Assembly: GCA_903910705.1 (NCBI GenBank)
Contig: CAIWAN010000031.1
Span: 1-46,060 of the forward strand
Direction: 5' to 3'
Length of the DNA stretch: 46,060 nucleotides
From: an uncultured Candidatus Marinamargulisbacteria bacterium
GTDB taxonomy: Bacteria > Margulisbacteria > Riflemargulisbacteria > GWF2-35-9
The translations under genes and the position numbers were made by a program. Below the pieces are notes generated by a model. The model had not been told where the DNA came from, ran no database searches, and was given only the letters and a program-made list of their open reading frames with translations. Shown piece after piece: positions 26,412 to 38,656 of this stretch (positions are counted from its first letter, which is position 1; each line of letters starts with the position of its first letter).

Positions 26412-26843
26412 TTATCCGAGTTTAATCTCAATCTCAACACCAGCAGGCAAGTCAAGCTGCATGAGAGCATCAATAGCAGAAGCAGGAGGATTTACGATAT
26501 CGATTAACCTTTTATGGGTTCTAATCTCGAAGTGCTCACCACCGCGTTTATTAACGTGTGGTGATTTTAACACACACCATACATTTTTGTCTGTAGGTAA
26601 TGGCACAGGTCCAACCACTTTTGCGCCTGAACGCTGTGCCGTACCAACAATTTTTTCACTTGACTGATCAAGGACACGATAATCAAAAGCTTTCAACTTG
26701 ATTCTTACCTTTTGGCTGATCTTCTGCTTCAGATTTGGCACAGCAGCAGCTTTTGGCTTCGATGAAGAAACTGGAGCTGAAACCGCTGCAACCGTAGTTG
26801 CTTCAGAAGACTTTTTAGAACCTTTACTAGTTGTGCTTACCAT
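26412..26843 (-). CDS. rpsJ: 30S ribosomal protein S10 (NusE) with N-terminal extension
   Basis: 143 residues; S10 is usually about 102. The core from about residue 42 ([52 protein letters not shown]) is normal. The first 41 residues are low-complexity Ser/Ala/Lys/Pro with seven Lys and one Glu. No Met exists near the usual start, and GAGAGGA precedes the ATG, so the extension is genuine coding. S10 also acts as NusE and binds the NusG KOW domain, which is relevant because NusG here has an acidic tail. The gene follows tuf. Confidence 0.95.
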   Translation of the reverse strand: MVSTTSKGSKKSSEATTVAAVSAPVSSSKPKAAAVPNLKQKISQKVRIKLKAFDYRVLDQSSEKIVGTAQRSGAKVVGPVPLPTDKNVWCVLKSPHVNKRGGEHFEIRTHKRLIDIVNPPASAIDALMQLDLPAGVEIEIKLG

Positions 26844-26878
26844 TTTCGTATCCTCTCGTATTTAACCTAAAATTCTTT

Positions 26879-28078
26879 TTATTCAATAATCGATGCAACA
26901 ACGCCAGACCCAACCGTACGGCCGCCTTCACGAATCGCAAAACGAAGGCCAACTTCGAGGGCAATAGGCGTGATCAGTTCAACTTTCATGCTGACATTAT
27001 CGCCAGGCATGATCATTTCGACACCTTCAGGAAGTTCAATTTGACCGGTAACATCTGTTGTTCTCATATAAAACTGAGGACGATATCCTTTAAAGAAAGG
27101 AGTATGTCGACCACCTTCTTCTTTTTTAAGAACATAGACTTCAGCATTAAACTTTGTATGGGGTTTAATGGAACCTTTTTTGGCTAAAACTTGACCACGG
27201 AAGATATCATTCTTCTCAACACCACGCATAAGAATACCAACATTGTCACCAGAAAGACCTTCGTCTAATGTTTTACGAAACATTTCAACTCCGGTTACGA
27301 CGACAGCGCGAGGCTTTTCATTCATACCCACGATTTCTACTTCTTCACCAACCTTAACCTTACCACGCTCAATACGACCAGTACTAACTGTTCCACGACC
27401 TGTAATTGAGAAAACATCTTCTACGGGCATAAGGAATGGCTTATCAATGTCACGCTCAGGAGTAGGAATGTAAGTATCAACGGCCTTCATGAGTTCGTGG
27501 ATTGCCATAACGTTTGGATCAGAAGCATTTGCAAAGTTTTCAAGAGCCTTTAAAGCCGAACCACGAATAATCGGAATATCATCGCCTGGATAGTTATACT
27601 TGCTAAGCAGCTCACGAACTTCCATTTCAACTAACTCAATAAGTTCAGGATCATCAACCATATCGACTTTATTCAAGAAAACGACAATATAAGGAACATT
27701 AACTTGACGAGCAAGAAGGATATGTTCACGTGTTTGGGGCATAGGACCATCTGCTGCAGAAACAACTAAAATAGCGCCATCCATTTGGGCAGCACCAGTG
27801 ATCATGTTCTTAACATAATCAGCATGTCCTGGACAATCGACGTGAGCATAGTGACGGCTAACAGTCTCGTATTCTACGTGAGCTGTATTAATCGTAATAC
27901 CACGTTCTTTTTCTTCAGGTGCACTATCAATTTGATCATAAGCGACTTTCTTGGCACCACCCACGGTTGATAATACAGATGTAATTGCTGCTGTTAAAGT
28001 TGTTTTACCATGATCGACGTGACCTATAGTACCAACGTTCACATGTGGCTTATTTCGTTCAAATTTTTCTCTTGCCAT
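26879..28078 (-). CDS. tuf: Elongation factor Tu
   Basis: 399 residues. G1 GHVDHGKT (19-26), the [12 protein letters not shown] switch and NKVDMVDD base-recognition motif are intact, followed by the two beta-barrel domains. EF-Tu delivers aminoacyl-tRNA to the ribosome. It sits between fusA (20 bp) and rpsJ (35 bp), the classical str-operon end. Only this copy is in the window. Confidence 0.99.
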   Translation of the reverse strand: MAREKFERNKPHVNVGTIGHVDHGKTTLTAAITSVLSTVGGAKKVAYDQIDSAPEEKERGITINTAHVEYETVSRHYAHVDCPGHADYVKNMITGAAQMDGAILVVSAADGPMPQTREHILLARQVNVPYIVVFLNKVDMVDDPELIELVEMEVRELLSKYNYPGDDIPIIRGSALKALENFANASDPNVMAIHELMKAVDTYIPTPERDIDKPFLMPVEDVFSITGRGTVSTGRIERGKVKVGEEVEIVGMNEKPRAVVVTGVEMFRKTLDEGLSGDNVGILMRGVEKNDIFRGQVLAKKGSIKPHTKFNAEVYVLKKEEGGRHTPFFKGYRPQFYMRTTDVTGQIELPEGVEMIMPGDNVSMKVELITPIALEVGLRFAIREGGRTVGSGVVASIIE

Positions 28079-28098
28079 TTTACTGCCTCCCTTTTCTC

Positions 28099-30195
28099 TT
28101 ACTTACTGCCCTTAGCTTTAGCGATGATCGCTTCAGCAAGTGACTTGGACACTTCTTCATAGCAGGCAAATTGCATGGAATAATCACCACGCCCCTGCGT
28201 CTTGCTTCTTAAATCGGTCGAATAACCGAACATTTCAGATAATGGAACTTTTGATCGAATGCGCTGAGTTTTACCCAAGGCATCCATACCTTCAATTCGT
28301 CCACGTCGTGAGTTTAAGTCTCCAATAACATCACCCATATTATCATCAGGACAGGTAACTTCAACATCCATGATAGGTTCAAGAATGACAGGATTTGCTT
28401 TTAATGCACCCTCTTTAAGCGCCATTGAACCAGCTATCTTAAAAGCCATTTCATTTGAATCGACATCATGGTATGAACCATCAAAAAGGGTTGCTTTAAC
28501 ATCAACCAAAGGAAATCCAGCTAAAACACCATTATCCATGGCTTCTTTAATTCCTTTTTCAACAGCAGGAATATATTCGCGAGGAATTACACCACCAACA
28601 ATGCCATTAACGAATTCGAAACCTTGTGTTCGAGAAAGAGGCTCGAGTTTAATGTAAACGTGACCGTATTGCCCACGTCCACCCGATTGGCGAATAAATT
28701 TACCCTCTTGTTCAACCGTACCACGAATGGTTTCTTTATAGGCGACTTGAGGTTTACCGACATTAGCATCAACTTTAAATTCTCGCAAAAGTCGATCGAC
28801 GATGATCTCAAGATGCAACTCACCCATACCGGCGATGATTGTTTGCCCCGTTTCATGATCAATTCTTACTTTAAAAGTAGGATCCTCTTCAGCTAATTTA
28901 GCCAGCGACATAGACAACTTCTCTTGATCTGCTTTTGTTTTAGGTTCAATAGCAATATGAATAACCGGTTCAGGGAAATCCATTGATTCAAGAATAATGG
29001 GATGAGCTTCATCACAAAGAGTATTCCCAGTTGTGGTAATCTTAAGTCCAACAGCTGCAGCAATATCTCCAGTAGCAACCTCGGGGATTTCTTCACGTGT
29101 ATTGGCATGCATCAATAGAAGCCGACCGATACGCTCCCTTGTTCCTTTACTACTATTATAAATATATGACCCTGCAGATAATTTCCCAGAATAAACACGA
29201 AAATAAGTAAGTTTACCCACGAATGGGTCGGTGGCGATCTTGAAAGCAAGTGCAGAAAAATGCTCTTTATCATCGGCTTTACGCGTATCAGCATCACCTG
29301 ATTTTGGATTGGTTCCTGGTGTCTCAAGCAGATCAAGCGGTGAAGGGAGATATCGGGTAACCGAATCAAGCAACGTTTGAACACCTTTATTTTTAAATGC
29401 GGTACCTAGCGTCATCGGCATAATCGTTCCGCCGATTGTTCCTTTTCTGATCCCTTTAATAATTTCTTCTTCGGATAGCTCTTCGCCATTAAAAAACTTT
29501 TCCATTAACTCATCATCAAATTCAGCAGCGGCTTCTACAAGCGCTGTTCGGTATTTTTTGGAAATCTCAAGCAGATCAGCGGGAATATCAACAATATCAA
29601 AAGCAACACCGAGATCATCGCCATGCCAAACATAGGCTTTCATGGAAACGAGATCGATCACGCCCTTAAATTGATCTTCTGCGCCAATGGGAAGATGAAT
29701 AACAACGGGATTGGCATTGAGCTTATTCTTCACATCATCTACAACACGATAAAAGTTTGCACCCAAACGATCCATTTTATTAACAAAAATTATTTTGGGT
29801 ACATTGTATTTATTAGCTTGTCGCCAAACTGTTTCAGATTGAGGCTGAACCCCAGCAACGGCACAAAATGTAGCCACGACGCCGTCAAGCACACGCAATG
29901 ATCGCTCAACTTCAACGGTAAAATCAACGTGCCCAGGTGTATCGATAATATTAATTCGGTGATCTGCCCAAAAACAAGTTGTTGCCGCAGACGTGATCGT
30001 AATACCACGCTCTTGCTCTTGAACCATCCAGTCCATGGTAGCAGCACCGTCATGAACTTCACCTATTTTATAGTTTCTACCTGTGTAATAGAGAATACGT
30101 TCGGTTAAGGTTGTTTTACCCGCATCAATGTGAGCAGCAATACCAATATTGCGTAGTTTTTCTAGAGGCACTCGTTTGTAAACGCTTTCAGCCAT
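28099..30195 (-). CDS. fusA: Elongation factor G
   Basis: 698 residues. G1 AHIDAGKTT (21-29), [20 protein letters not shown] and [10 protein letters not shown], then EF-G domains II-V including the tip-loop region [22 protein letters not shown] drives translocation and, with RRF, recycling. It lies between rpsG and tuf; AGGAC upstream of the ATG is a modest ribosome site. Confidence 0.99.
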   Translation of the reverse strand: MAESVYKRVPLEKLRNIGIAAHIDAGKTTLTERILYYTGRNYKIGEVHDGAATMDWMVQEQERGITITSAATTCFWADHRINIIDTPGHVDFTVEVERSLRVLDGVVATFCAVAGVQPQSETVWRQANKYNVPKIIFVNKMDRLGANFYRVVDDVKNKLNANPVVIHLPIGAEDQFKGVIDLVSMKAYVWHGDDLGVAFDIVDIPADLLEISKKYRTALVEAAAEFDDELMEKFFNGEELSEEEIIKGIRKGTIGGTIMPMTLGTAFKNKGVQTLLDSVTRYLPSPLDLLETPGTNPKSGDADTRKADDKEHFSALAFKIATDPFVGKLTYFRVYSGKLSAGSYIYNSSKGTRERIGRLLLMHANTREEIPEVATGDIAAAVGLKITTTGNTLCDEAHPIILESMDFPEPVIHIAIEPKTKADQEKLSMSLAKLAEEDPTFKVRIDHETGQTIIAGMGELHLEIIVDRLLREFKVDANVGKPQVAYKETIRGTVEQEGKFIRQSGGRGQYGHVYIKLEPLSRTQGFEFVNGIVGGVIPREYIPAVEKGIKEAMDNGVLAGFPLVDVKATLFDGSYHDVDSNEMAFKIAGSMALKEGALKANPVILEPIMDVEVTCPDDNMGDVIGDLNSRRGRIEGMDALGKTQRIRSKVPLSEMFGYSTDLRSKTQGRGDYSMQFACYEEVSKSLAEAIIAKAKGSK

Positions 30196-30218
30196 GATTT
30201 ATCGTCCTATTCTTAAAT

Positions 30219-30692
30219 TTACCAACGGAAATGAGCAAATGCTTTGTTTGACTCAGCCATCTTGTGAACATCGTCTCGTTTTTTAATGGAGCCGCCGAGG
30301 TTCTCGGAGGCATCAAGAAGCTCTTTAGCGAGCTTTTCAACCATAGATTTTCCTGGGCGAAGTCTTGAATAAGCAACCAACCAACGCATCCCTAACGAAA
30401 GGCTTCGTTTTCTGCGAACCTCCATAGGAACTTGATAAGTAGCACCACCTACACGACGACTTTTGACCTCCATGACAGGGCTAACATTTTTAACCGCTTC
30501 ACTAAACACTTTAAAGGGATCTGTCTCTTGGCGTAATTCTGATATTTTACTCAGCGCGCCATAGAAAACACCTTCAGCCGTTGCTTTGCGACCGTCCAAC
30601 ATAAGACGATTGATAAACTGCGTGGCAACAATACTATTGAACTTAACATCTGGTTTAACTTTTCTTTCAATACTTTGATGACGACGTGACAT
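30219..30692 (-). CDS. rpsG: 30S ribosomal protein S7
   Basis: 157 residues. Begins MSRRHQSIERKVKPDVKFNS; then NVSPVMEVKSRRVGGATYQV and VEKLAKELLDASENLGGSIK. S7 organises the 3' domain of 16S rRNA and contacts E-site tRNA. It is 12 bp after rpsL. Confidence 0.98.
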   Translation of the reverse strand: MSRRHQSIERKVKPDVKFNSIVATQFINRLMLDGRKATAEGVFYGALSKISELRQETDPFKVFSEAVKNVSPVMEVKSRRVGGATYQVPMEVRRKRSLSLGMRWLVAYSRLRPGKSMVEKLAKELLDASENLGGSIKKRDDVHKMAESNKAFAHFRW

Positions 30693-30704
30693 ATTATTTT
30701 CCCT

Positions 30705-31085
30705 TTATTTCTTCTTTTGCTCAACTTTAGAACCATACTTTGAACGACTTTGTTTGCGATTTGCAACACCCGTTGTATCCAAGGTTCCACGAACAATATG
30801 ATAACGAACCCCAGGCAAATCCTTAACGCGTCCACCCCGAACAAGAACAACAGAGTGTTCTTGGAGGTTATGACCTTCTCCAGGGATATAAGCCGACACT
30901 TCAAACCCATTCGTCAAACGGACACGAGCTACTTTACGTAACGCAGAGTTTGGTTTTTTAGGGGTCGTGGTATAAACTCGAGTACAGACTCCTCGTTTTT
31001 GTGGACAAGCAGTTAAAGCAGGAACATTGTTCTTACTCTTCTTATTGCTTCGGCCTTTTCTAACTAATTGATTAATGGTTGGCAT
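30705..31085 (-). CDS. rpsL: 30S ribosomal protein S12
   Basis: 126 residues. [11 protein letters not shown] start, [20 protein letters not shown] (wild-type Lys at the streptomycin-site position) and [18 protein letters not shown]12 lines the decoding centre. It has its own strong promoter in the 82-bp gap after rpoC and a GAGGAG ribosome site. Confidence 0.98.
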   Translation of the reverse strand: MPTINQLVRKGRSNKKSKNNVPALTACPQKRGVCTRVYTTTPKKPNSALRKVARVRLTNGFEVSAYIPGEGHNLQEHSVVLVRGGRVKDLPGVRYHIVRGTLDTTGVANRKQSRSKYGSKVEQKKK

Positions 31086-31116
31086 TACTATAAACTCCTC
31101 AATTTTTAGACAACGA

Positions 31117-31150
31117 GGCGTATTTTAGTATACGCCCCGAGGCCTGTCAA
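31117..31150 (-). promoter_or_regulatory. rpsL (str operon) promoter with palindrome over the -10 box
   Basis: Minus strand: perfect -35 TTGACA (31145-31150), 17-bp spacer, -10 TAAAAT (31122-31127). A perfect inverted repeat GGCGTAT-N6-ATACGCC (31117-31136) encloses the -10 box. The predicted start near 31115 leaves a leader of about 30 bases with GAGGAG before the rpsL ATG. Two of six -10 bases lie in the palindrome arms, so this is a candidate operator. Confidence 0.7.
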
Positions 31151-31167
31151 CCCGATTTCTTGGGGTA

Positions 31168-34100
31168 TTAGATCTCTACTTCAGCGATATCCGTAACTTG
31201 TGCTTCAACGGTCGGAATTAAATCGATCGGACGCTGAGTATACCAGCCAGTTCCGGCAGGAATAAGCTTACCGATGATCACATTCTCTTTTAAGCCATAC
31301 ATCTCATCGATCTTTCCTCGAACAGCGGCGTCAGTGAGGACTTTAGCTGTTTCTTGGAAGGAAGCGGCTGAAATGAACGACTCCGTATTTAACGAAGCCT
31401 TTGTAATGCCGAAAAGCATACGCTCACCAACACTAGGTTGCTTGTCTTCAAGGATTAAAGCGCGATTCTCGTTCTCGAAAGCAACGACATCGACCATCTC
31501 TCCAGGCAACATGGACGAATCGCCCATATCGATGATCTTCACTTTTCGGGTCATTTGACGCAGGATAACCTCAATGTGTTTATCATTAATGGTAACCCCT
31601 TGACCACGATATACCTTCTGAACCTCTTCTAAGAGATATTCTTGAACCGCTTGTACGCCAAGAATAAGAAGGATGTCATGAGGCGAAATAACGCCTTCGG
31701 TGAGCATCGAGCCTTTTGAAACTCTGTCGCCGGAATTCACAAGGATTCGGGTATCCCCCGGGATCTTGTATTCTTCTTTTCCTAATGCATCATAAACGAC
31801 AACAACACGCACATTCTCTTTATTGGTAATCTCGACCGTACCGACAAGCTCCGAAATGATCGCTTTATTTTTTGAAACACGTGCCTCAAAAAGAGCTTCA
31901 ACTTTGGGTAGACCGGCAACGATATCTCGCGCCTTAGATCCACCATGATATCGCTTCTCACGTTTAAATATTTGATCGGCTTTAACAACATCTCCCGACG
32001 TAATAAAAAGCATCGCTCCCTCGGAACAATGAACGGTATTCGCAGGAATAACCGTCACTTTACCCTCGGAGACTTGCGTAACAACGCCAGCCGTTTTTGA
32101 ATCCAACTTATTGCTGATCTGATCACCAACTTTAATAAGTTGACCTTCCTTGGCTTTTGCTTTGTCGCCCGATTTAAGTTCATAGACCTCAGCATTATCT
32201 TGCGAAAATACAACGAGATCACCGGATTTTTTGACAATATAGTTATAGATCTTTCCGCCCTCTTTATTCTCGATGACTTCAAGTTCTTCACTAAACTTAA
32301 CGGTACCGGCTGAACTAGCTAAAGCATATTCCACGGTAGGATCATACTCGAAAATAATGGTACCCTTTTCAACTTTAGATCCGTCTTTGACGCGAACTTC
32401 AGCCCCAAGTGATACTTGAATTTTTTTCTCACCACCATTGTCATAAACGAGTGTGATTTCCCCTTCAGCAATAACCACTTCAATGGGATTTCCGTATTCA
32501 TTCAATAGTTTTTGAGCAGAAAAAGACTTGCTGAATTTCAAGGTTCCAGACGCATCAGCTTTAACTTCAACACGAGCCGCTCGAGATAAATCGACACCAC
32601 CCGTATGGAACGTTCTCATCGTCAACTGTGTACCGGGTTCTCCGATAGACTGAGCCGCAATGATCCCGACAGCTTCGCCTACATCAACAATATGATTGCT
32701 AGCGAGATCACGACCATAGCATTTCTGACAAAGTCCACGCTTAGCCTCACAGGTAATAACGGAACGAACTTGCAGTTGAGTTACCCCTGCTTTAACAATG
32801 AGGTCGGCCTTTTCTTCATTGATGGTTTCGTTAACATCAATAATGACCAATTTTGAATTAGTCGGGTCAACGATCTTCTCAAGGCTGACACGTCCTGTGA
32901 GCCGTTCTCTGAGAGAAATGATCTCATCATAACCCTCTTTGATCGCAGCAATTCGAACCCCTTGAATGGTATGACAATCATCTTCGGTAACCATCATCTC
33001 TTGGGCAATGTCGACTAATCGACGTGTTAAATACCCTGAGTCTGCTGTACGAAGAGCGGTGTCAACGAGACCTTTTCTCGCACCATAGGTTGAAATAAAA
33101 TATTCGGTTGAACTAAGTCCTTCACGGAAGTTCGAGGTAATCGGAATGTCGACCGTATTACCGGATGCATCGCCCATCAGACCACGCATACCCGCTAATT
33201 GCTTAACCTGATCGATACTTCCTCGTGCACCAGATGACGCCATCATAAAGACACTGTTAAGTTCATCAAAATGAGCTTTCATGGCATCGGTAACCTTATC
33301 ACTTGTTGAACGCCAGACTTCGAGATCACGGATCCGTTTTTCGTCGGGCCCGATTATGCCTCGCTCAACGAGCTTTTCAATACCATCGATCTCTCGATAG
33401 GCTTGTTCGATAATCCCTTTTTTAGCTGGAGGGATCGTCAAGTCTTCAATGGAGATGGAAACGCCCGCACGCGTCGCATATTTAAAACCGATATCTTTAA
33501 GCTCATCGGCAAGGGTTGCCGTAACTTTACTACCAAATTGGGCAAAATAACTAATGATCATGGCTGCAAGCTGCTTCTTTCCAACGACTTCGTTGATGAA
33601 TTGCTGTTCAGGAAGACCATTCGCTTGCAAGGCTTGATGGATCGCTTCATTGAAAATAACCCGACCTACCGTTGTTGATAGGATCTCGTCGTTATGACGA
33701 ACACGGAGTTTTGTGTGAAGTCGAGCATTGTTGGTTTCGTAGGCACGAAGTACTTCTTCAAAATCAACAAATATTCGATTTTGCATTTCTTTTTCTTTCG
33801 AATCCGAAATCGTTAAATAATAGATACCAAGAACCATATCCTGTGACGGCGTAATGATCGGCCGCCCATTAGATGGAGCCAAAATATTATTATTAGCCAA
33901 CATCAATAGACGAGCCTCAGCTTGTGCCTCAATCGATAAAGGAATATGGATGGCCATTTGGTCGCCATCGAAGTCTGCATTATAAGCGGTACAAACGAGG
34001 GGATGAAGTTGAAGAGCTTTACCTTCTACAAGAACCGGCTCGAAAGCTTGAATGCCTAAACGGTGAAGGGTTGGAGCACGATTGAGCATAACGGGATGTC

Positions 34101-35334
34101 CGTCAATGATCTCCTCTAATACATCCCAAACTTCATCATTGGCTCTTTCAATAAGCCGTTTGGCGCTTTTAACATTTTGAACAAAACCCTTTTCAACTAA
34201 CTTACGGATAACAAACGGCTTAAAAAGCTCGAGAGCCATGGTCTTTGGAAGACCACATTGGTGTAACTTTAAGTGAGGGCCAACAACGATAACGGAACGC
34301 CCCGAATAATCAACGCGTTTTCCGAGTAAATTCTGACGGAAACGACCTTGTTTACCCTGAATGATATCACTCAGCGATTTCAAGGGACGTCCATTACTAC
34401 CCGTCACAACACGGCCACGACGACCGTTGTGAATAAGCACGTCTACCGCTTCCTGAAGCATTCTCATTTCATTCTTGACGATCATATTGGGTGCGCCGAT
34501 GTCTAAAAGTCGACGAAGTCGGTTATTTCGGTTAATAACGCGACGATAAAGATCATTGAGATCTGACGTTGCGAAACGACCACCCTCAAGCTGAACCATC
34601 GGACGAAGATCAGGTGGCATAACAGGAATAACGTCTAGGATCATCCACTCAGGACGATTTCCAGATTCAATAAAAGAATCCACGACACGATAACGTTTTG
34701 TCAATTTCAACTTTTTAGCCGTTGAAGCGGTTTCGAGTTCTGCTTTGAGTTGAACACGCAAATCGACTAGATTGATCTTCTTAAGCAACGTCTTTATCGC
34801 ACGAGCCCCAATATCAGCTTTGAATTTATCACCATATTTTTCTTTCAATTCAACGTATTTCTGTTCACTAATTCGCTGTTTTTCTTCAAGGATAGCCTCA
34901 AGTTCAGGAGAAACGTCCGTAATGATAAAGCTATCATAATAAACGACTTCTTCTAAACTCTTAACCGCCATATCCAAAAGAACACCCAAGAAAGAAGGGA
35001 CGCCCTTTAAATACCAAATATGTGCAACAGGCGAAGCCAGTTCGATATGGCCCATTCGTTCACGACGAACCTTTGAATGGGTAACTTCGACACCGCATCG
35101 TTCACAAACAATACCGCGATAACGAACACGGCGATATTTGCCGCAGGCGCATTCCCAATCTTTTACGGGTCCAAAGATCCGTTCACAAAAGAGACCATTT
35201 CGTTCAGGACGGAATGTTCGATAATTAATCGTCTCAGGTTTTGTAACTTCTCCGTGTGACCAGTTGCGAATACGCTCTGGCGACGTCAACGTAATCTTTA
35301 TCTTCTTAAATTCCTCGTAACTTTTTGATAGCAT
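31168..35334 (-). CDS. rpoC: RNA polymerase beta' subunit
   Basis: 1388 residues in one uninterrupted gene. The N-terminal zinc ribbon has Cys 62, 64, 77 and 80; the catalytic NADFDGDQ triad of aspartates is at about 452-459; a second zinc cluster includes [11 protein letters not shown]. The bridge helix and trigger loop region ([29 protein letters not shown]) is intact. Not split, unlike cyanobacteria. It is 34 bp after rpoB. No clear terminator follows; the str promoter takes over in the next gap. Confidence 0.99.
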   Translation of the reverse strand: MLSKSYEEFKKIKITLTSPERIRNWSHGEVTKPETINYRTFRPERNGLFCERIFGPVKDWECACGKYRRVRYRGIVCERCGVEVTHSKVRRERMGHIELASPVAHIWYLKGVPSFLGVLLDMAVKSLEEVVYYDSFIITDVSPELEAILEEKQRISEQKYVELKEKYGDKFKADIGARAIKTLLKKINLVDLRVQLKAELETASTAKKLKLTKRYRVVDSFIESGNRPEWMILDVIPVMPPDLRPMVQLEGGRFATSDLNDLYRRVINRNNRLRRLLDIGAPNMIVKNEMRMLQEAVDVLIHNGRRGRVVTGSNGRPLKSLSDIIQGKQGRFRQNLLGKRVDYSGRSVIVVGPHLKLHQCGLPKTMALELFKPFVIRKLVEKGFVQNVKSAKRLIERANDEVWDVLEEIIDGHPVMLNRAPTLHRLGIQAFEPVLVEGKALQLHPLVCTAYNADFDGDQMAIHIPLSIEAQAEARLLMLANNNILAPSNGRPIITPSQDMVLGIYYLTISDSKEKEMQNRIFVDFEEVLRAYETNNARLHTKLRVRHNDEILSTTVGRVIFNEAIHQALQANGLPEQQFINEVVGKKQLAAMIISYFAQFGSKVTATLADELKDIGFKYATRAGVSISIEDLTIPPAKKGIIEQAYREIDGIEKLVERGIIGPDEKRIRDLEVWRSTSDKVTDAMKAHFDELNSVFMMASSGARGSIDQVKQLAGMRGLMGDASGNTVDIPITSNFREGLSSTEYFISTYGARKGLVDTALRTADSGYLTRRLVDIAQEMMVTEDDCHTIQGVRIAAIKEGYDEIISLRERLTGRVSLEKIVDPTNSKLVIIDVNETINEEKADLIVKAGVTQLQVRSVITCEAKRGLCQKCYGRDLASNHIVDVGEAVGIIAAQSIGEPGTQLTMRTFHTGGVDLSRAARVEVKADASGTLKFSKSFSAQKLLNEYGNPIEVVIAEGEITLVYDNGGEKKIQVSLGAEVRVKDGSKVEKGTIIFEYDPTVEYALASSAGTVKFSEELEVIENKEGGKIYNYIVKKSGDLVVFSQDNAEVYELKSGDKAKAKEGQLIKVGDQISNKLDSKTAGVVTQVSEGKVTVIPANTVHCSEGAMLFITSGDVVKADQIFKREKRYHGGSKARDIVAGLPKVEALFEARVSKNKAIISELVGTVEITNKENVRVVVVYDALGKEEYKIPGDTRILVNSGDRVSKGSMLTEGVISPHDILLILGVQAVQEYLLEEVQKVYRGQGVTINDKHIEVILRQMTRKVKIIDMGDSSMLPGEMVDVVAFENENRALILEDKQPSVGERMLFGITKASLNTESFISAASFQETAKVLTDAAVRGKIDEMYGLKENVIIGKLIPAGTGWYTQRPIDLIPTVEAQVTDIAEVEI

Positions 35335-35368
35335 CGGTCACCGTCTCCTTTGTTGTCCTTGATAGGCT

Positions 35369-38300
35369 TTAGAATCGATCGATTTCGTCATTATCCTCAT
35401 TGAGGAGACGCATATCGAGGGCAATACTGCGAAGCTCTCTAACAAGAACCTTGAATGATTCTGGTACACCGGTTTTTGCAATCGGTCGACCTTTAATAAT
35501 CGATTCGTACGCTTTTGCACGACCTGTTACGTCATCGGATTTTATCGTCAGCATTTCTTGTAGAATATGAGCGGCCCCATATGCTTCGAGTGCCCAGACT
35601 TCCATTTCTCCGAAACGTTGGCCACCGAACTGTGCTTTACCACCCAACGGTTGTTGAGTAACTAGCGAGTAAGGTCCTGTAGATCTTGCATGAATCTTAT
35701 CATCAACTAAGTGAATCAATTTTAACATATACATATAGCCGCAAAAAACGGGGCGATCAAACGGTTCACCCGAACGACCATCACGAAGCACGGCTTTTCC
35801 ATTCAGTGTTAGCCATTCAAATCCGGGCATTTGCTTTGCTTTTTCAAGCTCGGCAGACACGATATCTAAAGACGTCTCTTGACCTAAGACTTCATCGAAA
35901 GGACTAACCTGATAATGCTTTTGAAGAGCATGTGCCGCACTTCCAAGAAGGGTTTCATAAATTTGTCCTACATTCATTCGACTGGGGACACCCAGTGGAT
36001 TTAAGACCATATCTACTTGTGTGCCATCAGGCATCATCGGCATATCTTCAACTGGGAGAATCCTTGAAATAATACCCTTGTTTCCGTGACGTCCTGCGAC
36101 TTTATCACCAATAGATATTTTTCGAAGATGCGCGACATAAACACGCACTACTTTGATCACACCGGGTGGAAGATTGTCATTATTCTCTTTTGAAAAGACT
36201 TTAACGTTAACAACCTTACCATATTCACCAGGAGAGACGCGTAAAGAGGTGTCTTTCATATCACGTGCTTTATCGCCAAAAATGGCTCGAAGGAGCTTTT
36301 CTTCAGCTGGCGGCTCTGACTCACCCTTAGGTGTAACTTTACCGACCAGAATATCACCTGGTTTGACTTGAGCGCCGACATTGACGATCCCGTCTTCATC
36401 CAAGTTTTGGAGGAGCTCTTCAGAGACATTGGCAACTTCACGAGTAATCTCTTCATCGCCAAGTTTGGTGGTTCGAACATCGACTTCAAATTTGGAAATA
36501 TGAACAGTTGAGAACATATCTTCTTTGACAAGTCGCTCACTAATGAGGATCGAATCCTCAAAGTTCAAACCTTCCCATGGAAGAAAAGCAACCAACATAT
36601 TACGGCCTAAAGCCAGTTCACCATCATGCGTTGATGCACCATCGGCGAGGGCATCGCCTACTTTAACCTTTTGACCTAAGTCAACGATTGGACGTTGATT
36701 TACCCAAGTGCTCTGATTGCTTTTTTGATACTTGATTAAGGTATACGTATGCTCTTTTTTCTTGTCATTTCTGATGACGATTTTATCCGCATCAACATAC
36801 GATACATCACCATCTTCTTCGGACAAAACCATTGAGCCAGCATAACGAGCAACATCCAGTTCAAGCCCTGTCCCAACATAAGGACGATGAGGGGCAAGTA
36901 GAGGCGTTGCCTGACGTTGCATATTCGCACCCATTAAGGCACGGTTGGCATCGTCATGCTCAAGGAAAGGAATAAGGGCAGTAGAGATCCCAAACATCTG
37001 TCGAGGAGACACCCCAATATACTCAACCTCTTCGGGACGAGCATAAACAAACTCCTTACGATAACGAACAGGAACACGATCAGAAACAATCTTGCCCTTT
37101 TCGGTTTTAACATCAAACGGAGCGATTTTATGGTAATCCTCAAGATCAGCCGTAAAATAGACAATTTCCGTTGTCACCTTGGTGTTAACCACTTTGGCAT
37201 ACGGGGTTTCAATAAACCCAAACTTATTGATGCGAGCAAAAATAGCCAACGGGCCAATAAGACCAGCATTTTGACCTTCTGGGGTTTCTACCACGCAGAT
37301 ACGGCCATAATGAGAAGGATGAATATCCCGAACTTCAAAGCCGGCACGTTCTTTGGTTAGACCACCTGGGCCAAGAGCGGACAGACGACGACGATGATTC
37401 AATTCAGCCAATGGATTGGTTTGATCCATAAACTGAGAAAGTTGACTCGTTCCAAAAAATTCACGCATAACGGCCATCAACGGACGAATATTAATGAGTT
37501 TTTGAGGAACGATATCCTCTGGATCACTGACAGTCATCTGTTCATTAACAAGCCGTTCAAGACGAGAAAGACCGACACGTAATTGCTTTTGCATCAGCTC
37601 ACCAGCGCATTTGACACGGCGATTACCTAAGTGGTCAATATCGTCAGTAAGGCCTTCACCTGAAATAAGACGAAGAATCTCGTTGACGATAGCAAAGATA
37701 TCTTGCTGCTCAAGAACGGTGAAATTTTCTTCAACATTAAGATGTAAACGATTATTGAGTTTATAACGGCCAACTTTACCGAGATCATAGGACTTTGAAT
37801 CAAAAAATAGTCCTTTAACCAGATTATGAGCCGCTTCAACATTGAAAGGATCTCCCGGTTTAAGACGACTATACACTTCACGAAGAGCTGCATCATTATC
37901 TTTAACGCCACTTTTTTCGATCGTTGCTTTGATCATCTTGTCATCAGATACCAAGGAAATCATGGTGTCATGATCAATGCCAATGGCACCTAGAAAAACA
38001 TTGAGGGGTAATTTGCGAACTTTATTGACATGAACATAAAATACGCCCGTTTTATCGGTTTCAACTTCTAACCATGCTCCACGACTTGGAATAACAGTAG
38101 CATGATAGGTAACATTGCCTTGCTTATCCCCTTTTTCTTTAAAATAAACACCAGGGGATCGAACAAACTGACTGACAACAACACGCTCGGCCCCGTTTAT
38201 TAGAAACGTACCTTTGGGCGTCATAATAGGAATATTCCCCATATAGACTTCTTGTTCTTTTACTTCACCGGTTTCTTTATCGAGCAGTCGGACTTTCACC

Positions 38301-38569
38301 TTAAGCGGTGCAGAGTATGTAAGCTCACGATCGCGACACTCTTCGATGGAGAAATCAGGCGCACCCATTTCATAATCATCAAGAAACTGAAGTTCGAGCC
38401 TATTTCCAAACCCTTTTATGGGGGAAATGGCAGCAAGTTCTTCTTTAATACCTTCTTTTAAAAACTCATCAAAAGACTTGACTTGAATATCAACTAAATT
38501 CGTGATGGCGATCTTATCGCTAATTTTATCTTGATGCAGGGATTCTCGGGGAGCAACTTTCGTAGCCAC
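35369..38569 (-). CDS. rpoB: RNA polymerase beta subunit, compact form
   Basis: 1066 residues, shorter than the roughly 1190-1340 of many bacteria, apparently because lineage-specific insertions are absent. Conserved regions are all present: FGTSQLSQFMDQTNPLAELN with HRRRLSALGPGGL (rifampicin region), GRICVVETPEGQNAGLIG, GDKVAGRHGNKGIISRILP and the C-terminal QFGGQRFGEMEVWALEAYGA. Wild-type residues are seen in the rifampicin cluster. It lies between rplL, with a strong hairpin in the gap, and rpoC. Confidence 0.99.
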   Translation of the reverse strand: MATKVAPRESLHQDKISDKIAITNLVDIQVKSFDEFLKEGIKEELAAISPIKGFGNRLELQFLDDYEMGAPDFSIEECRDRELTYSAPLKVKVRLLDKETGEVKEQEVYMGNIPIMTPKGTFLINGAERVVVSQFVRSPGVYFKEKGDKQGNVTYHATVIPSRGAWLEVETDKTGVFYVHVNKVRKLPLNVFLGAIGIDHDTMISLVSDDKMIKATIEKSGVKDNDAALREVYSRLKPGDPFNVEAAHNLVKGLFFDSKSYDLGKVGRYKLNNRLHLNVEENFTVLEQQDIFAIVNEILRLISGEGLTDDIDHLGNRRVKCAGELMQKQLRVGLSRLERLVNEQMTVSDPEDIVPQKLINIRPLMAVMREFFGTSQLSQFMDQTNPLAELNHRRRLSALGPGGLTKERAGFEVRDIHPSHYGRICVVETPEGQNAGLIGPLAIFARINKFGFIETPYAKVVNTKVTTEIVYFTADLEDYHKIAPFDVKTEKGKIVSDRVPVRYRKEFVYARPEEVEYIGVSPRQMFGISTALIPFLEHDDANRALMGANMQRQATPLLAPHRPYVGTGLELDVARYAGSMVLSEEDGDVSYVDADKIVIRNDKKKEHTYTLIKYQKSNQSTWVNQRPIVDLGQKVKVGDALADGASTHDGELALGRNMLVAFLPWEGLNFEDSILISERLVKEDMFSTVHISKFEVDVRTTKLGDEEITREVANVSEELLQNLDEDGIVNVGAQVKPGDILVGKVTPKGESEPPAEEKLLRAIFGDKARDMKDTSLRVSPGEYGKVVNVKVFSKENNDNLPPGVIKVVRVYVAHLRKISIGDKVAGRHGNKGIISRILPVEDMPMMPDGTQVDMVLNPLGVPSRMNVGQIYETLLGSAAHALQKHYQVSPFDEVLGQETSLDIVSAELEKAKQMPGFEWLTLNGKAVLRDGRSGEPFDRPVFCGYMYMLKLIHLVDDKIHARSTGPYSLVTQQPLGGKAQFGGQRFGEMEVWALEAYGAAHILQEMLTIKSDDVTGRAKAYESIIKGRPIAKTGVPESFKVLVRELRSIALDMRLLNEDNDEIDRF

Positions 38570-38599
38570 TAGGCATTCACCTCAATTTTAAAGTTCTGA

Positions 38600-38621
38600 A
38601 GGGAGGGCCTGGGCCCTCCCT
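38600..38621 (-). promoter_or_regulatory. Perfect GC-rich hairpin in the rplL-rpoB gap
   Basis: A 9-bp perfect stem (AGGGAGGGC with GCCCTCCCT) closed by a 4-base loop lies midway in the 87-bp gap. No T-run follows, so it is not a standard terminator. Bacteria such as E. coli have a partial attenuator and an RNase III site at this position to set ribosomal protein against polymerase output; a similar role is inferred. Confidence 0.5.
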
Positions 38622-38656
38622 GTGAAATCAACAATGAACCAATATCTGTCGAATAA

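Noticed and set aside
35369-38569. rpoB as truncated because it has only 1066 residues
   Set aside because: Start, stop and all conserved regions are present in order; the shortness fits missing lineage-specific insertions.
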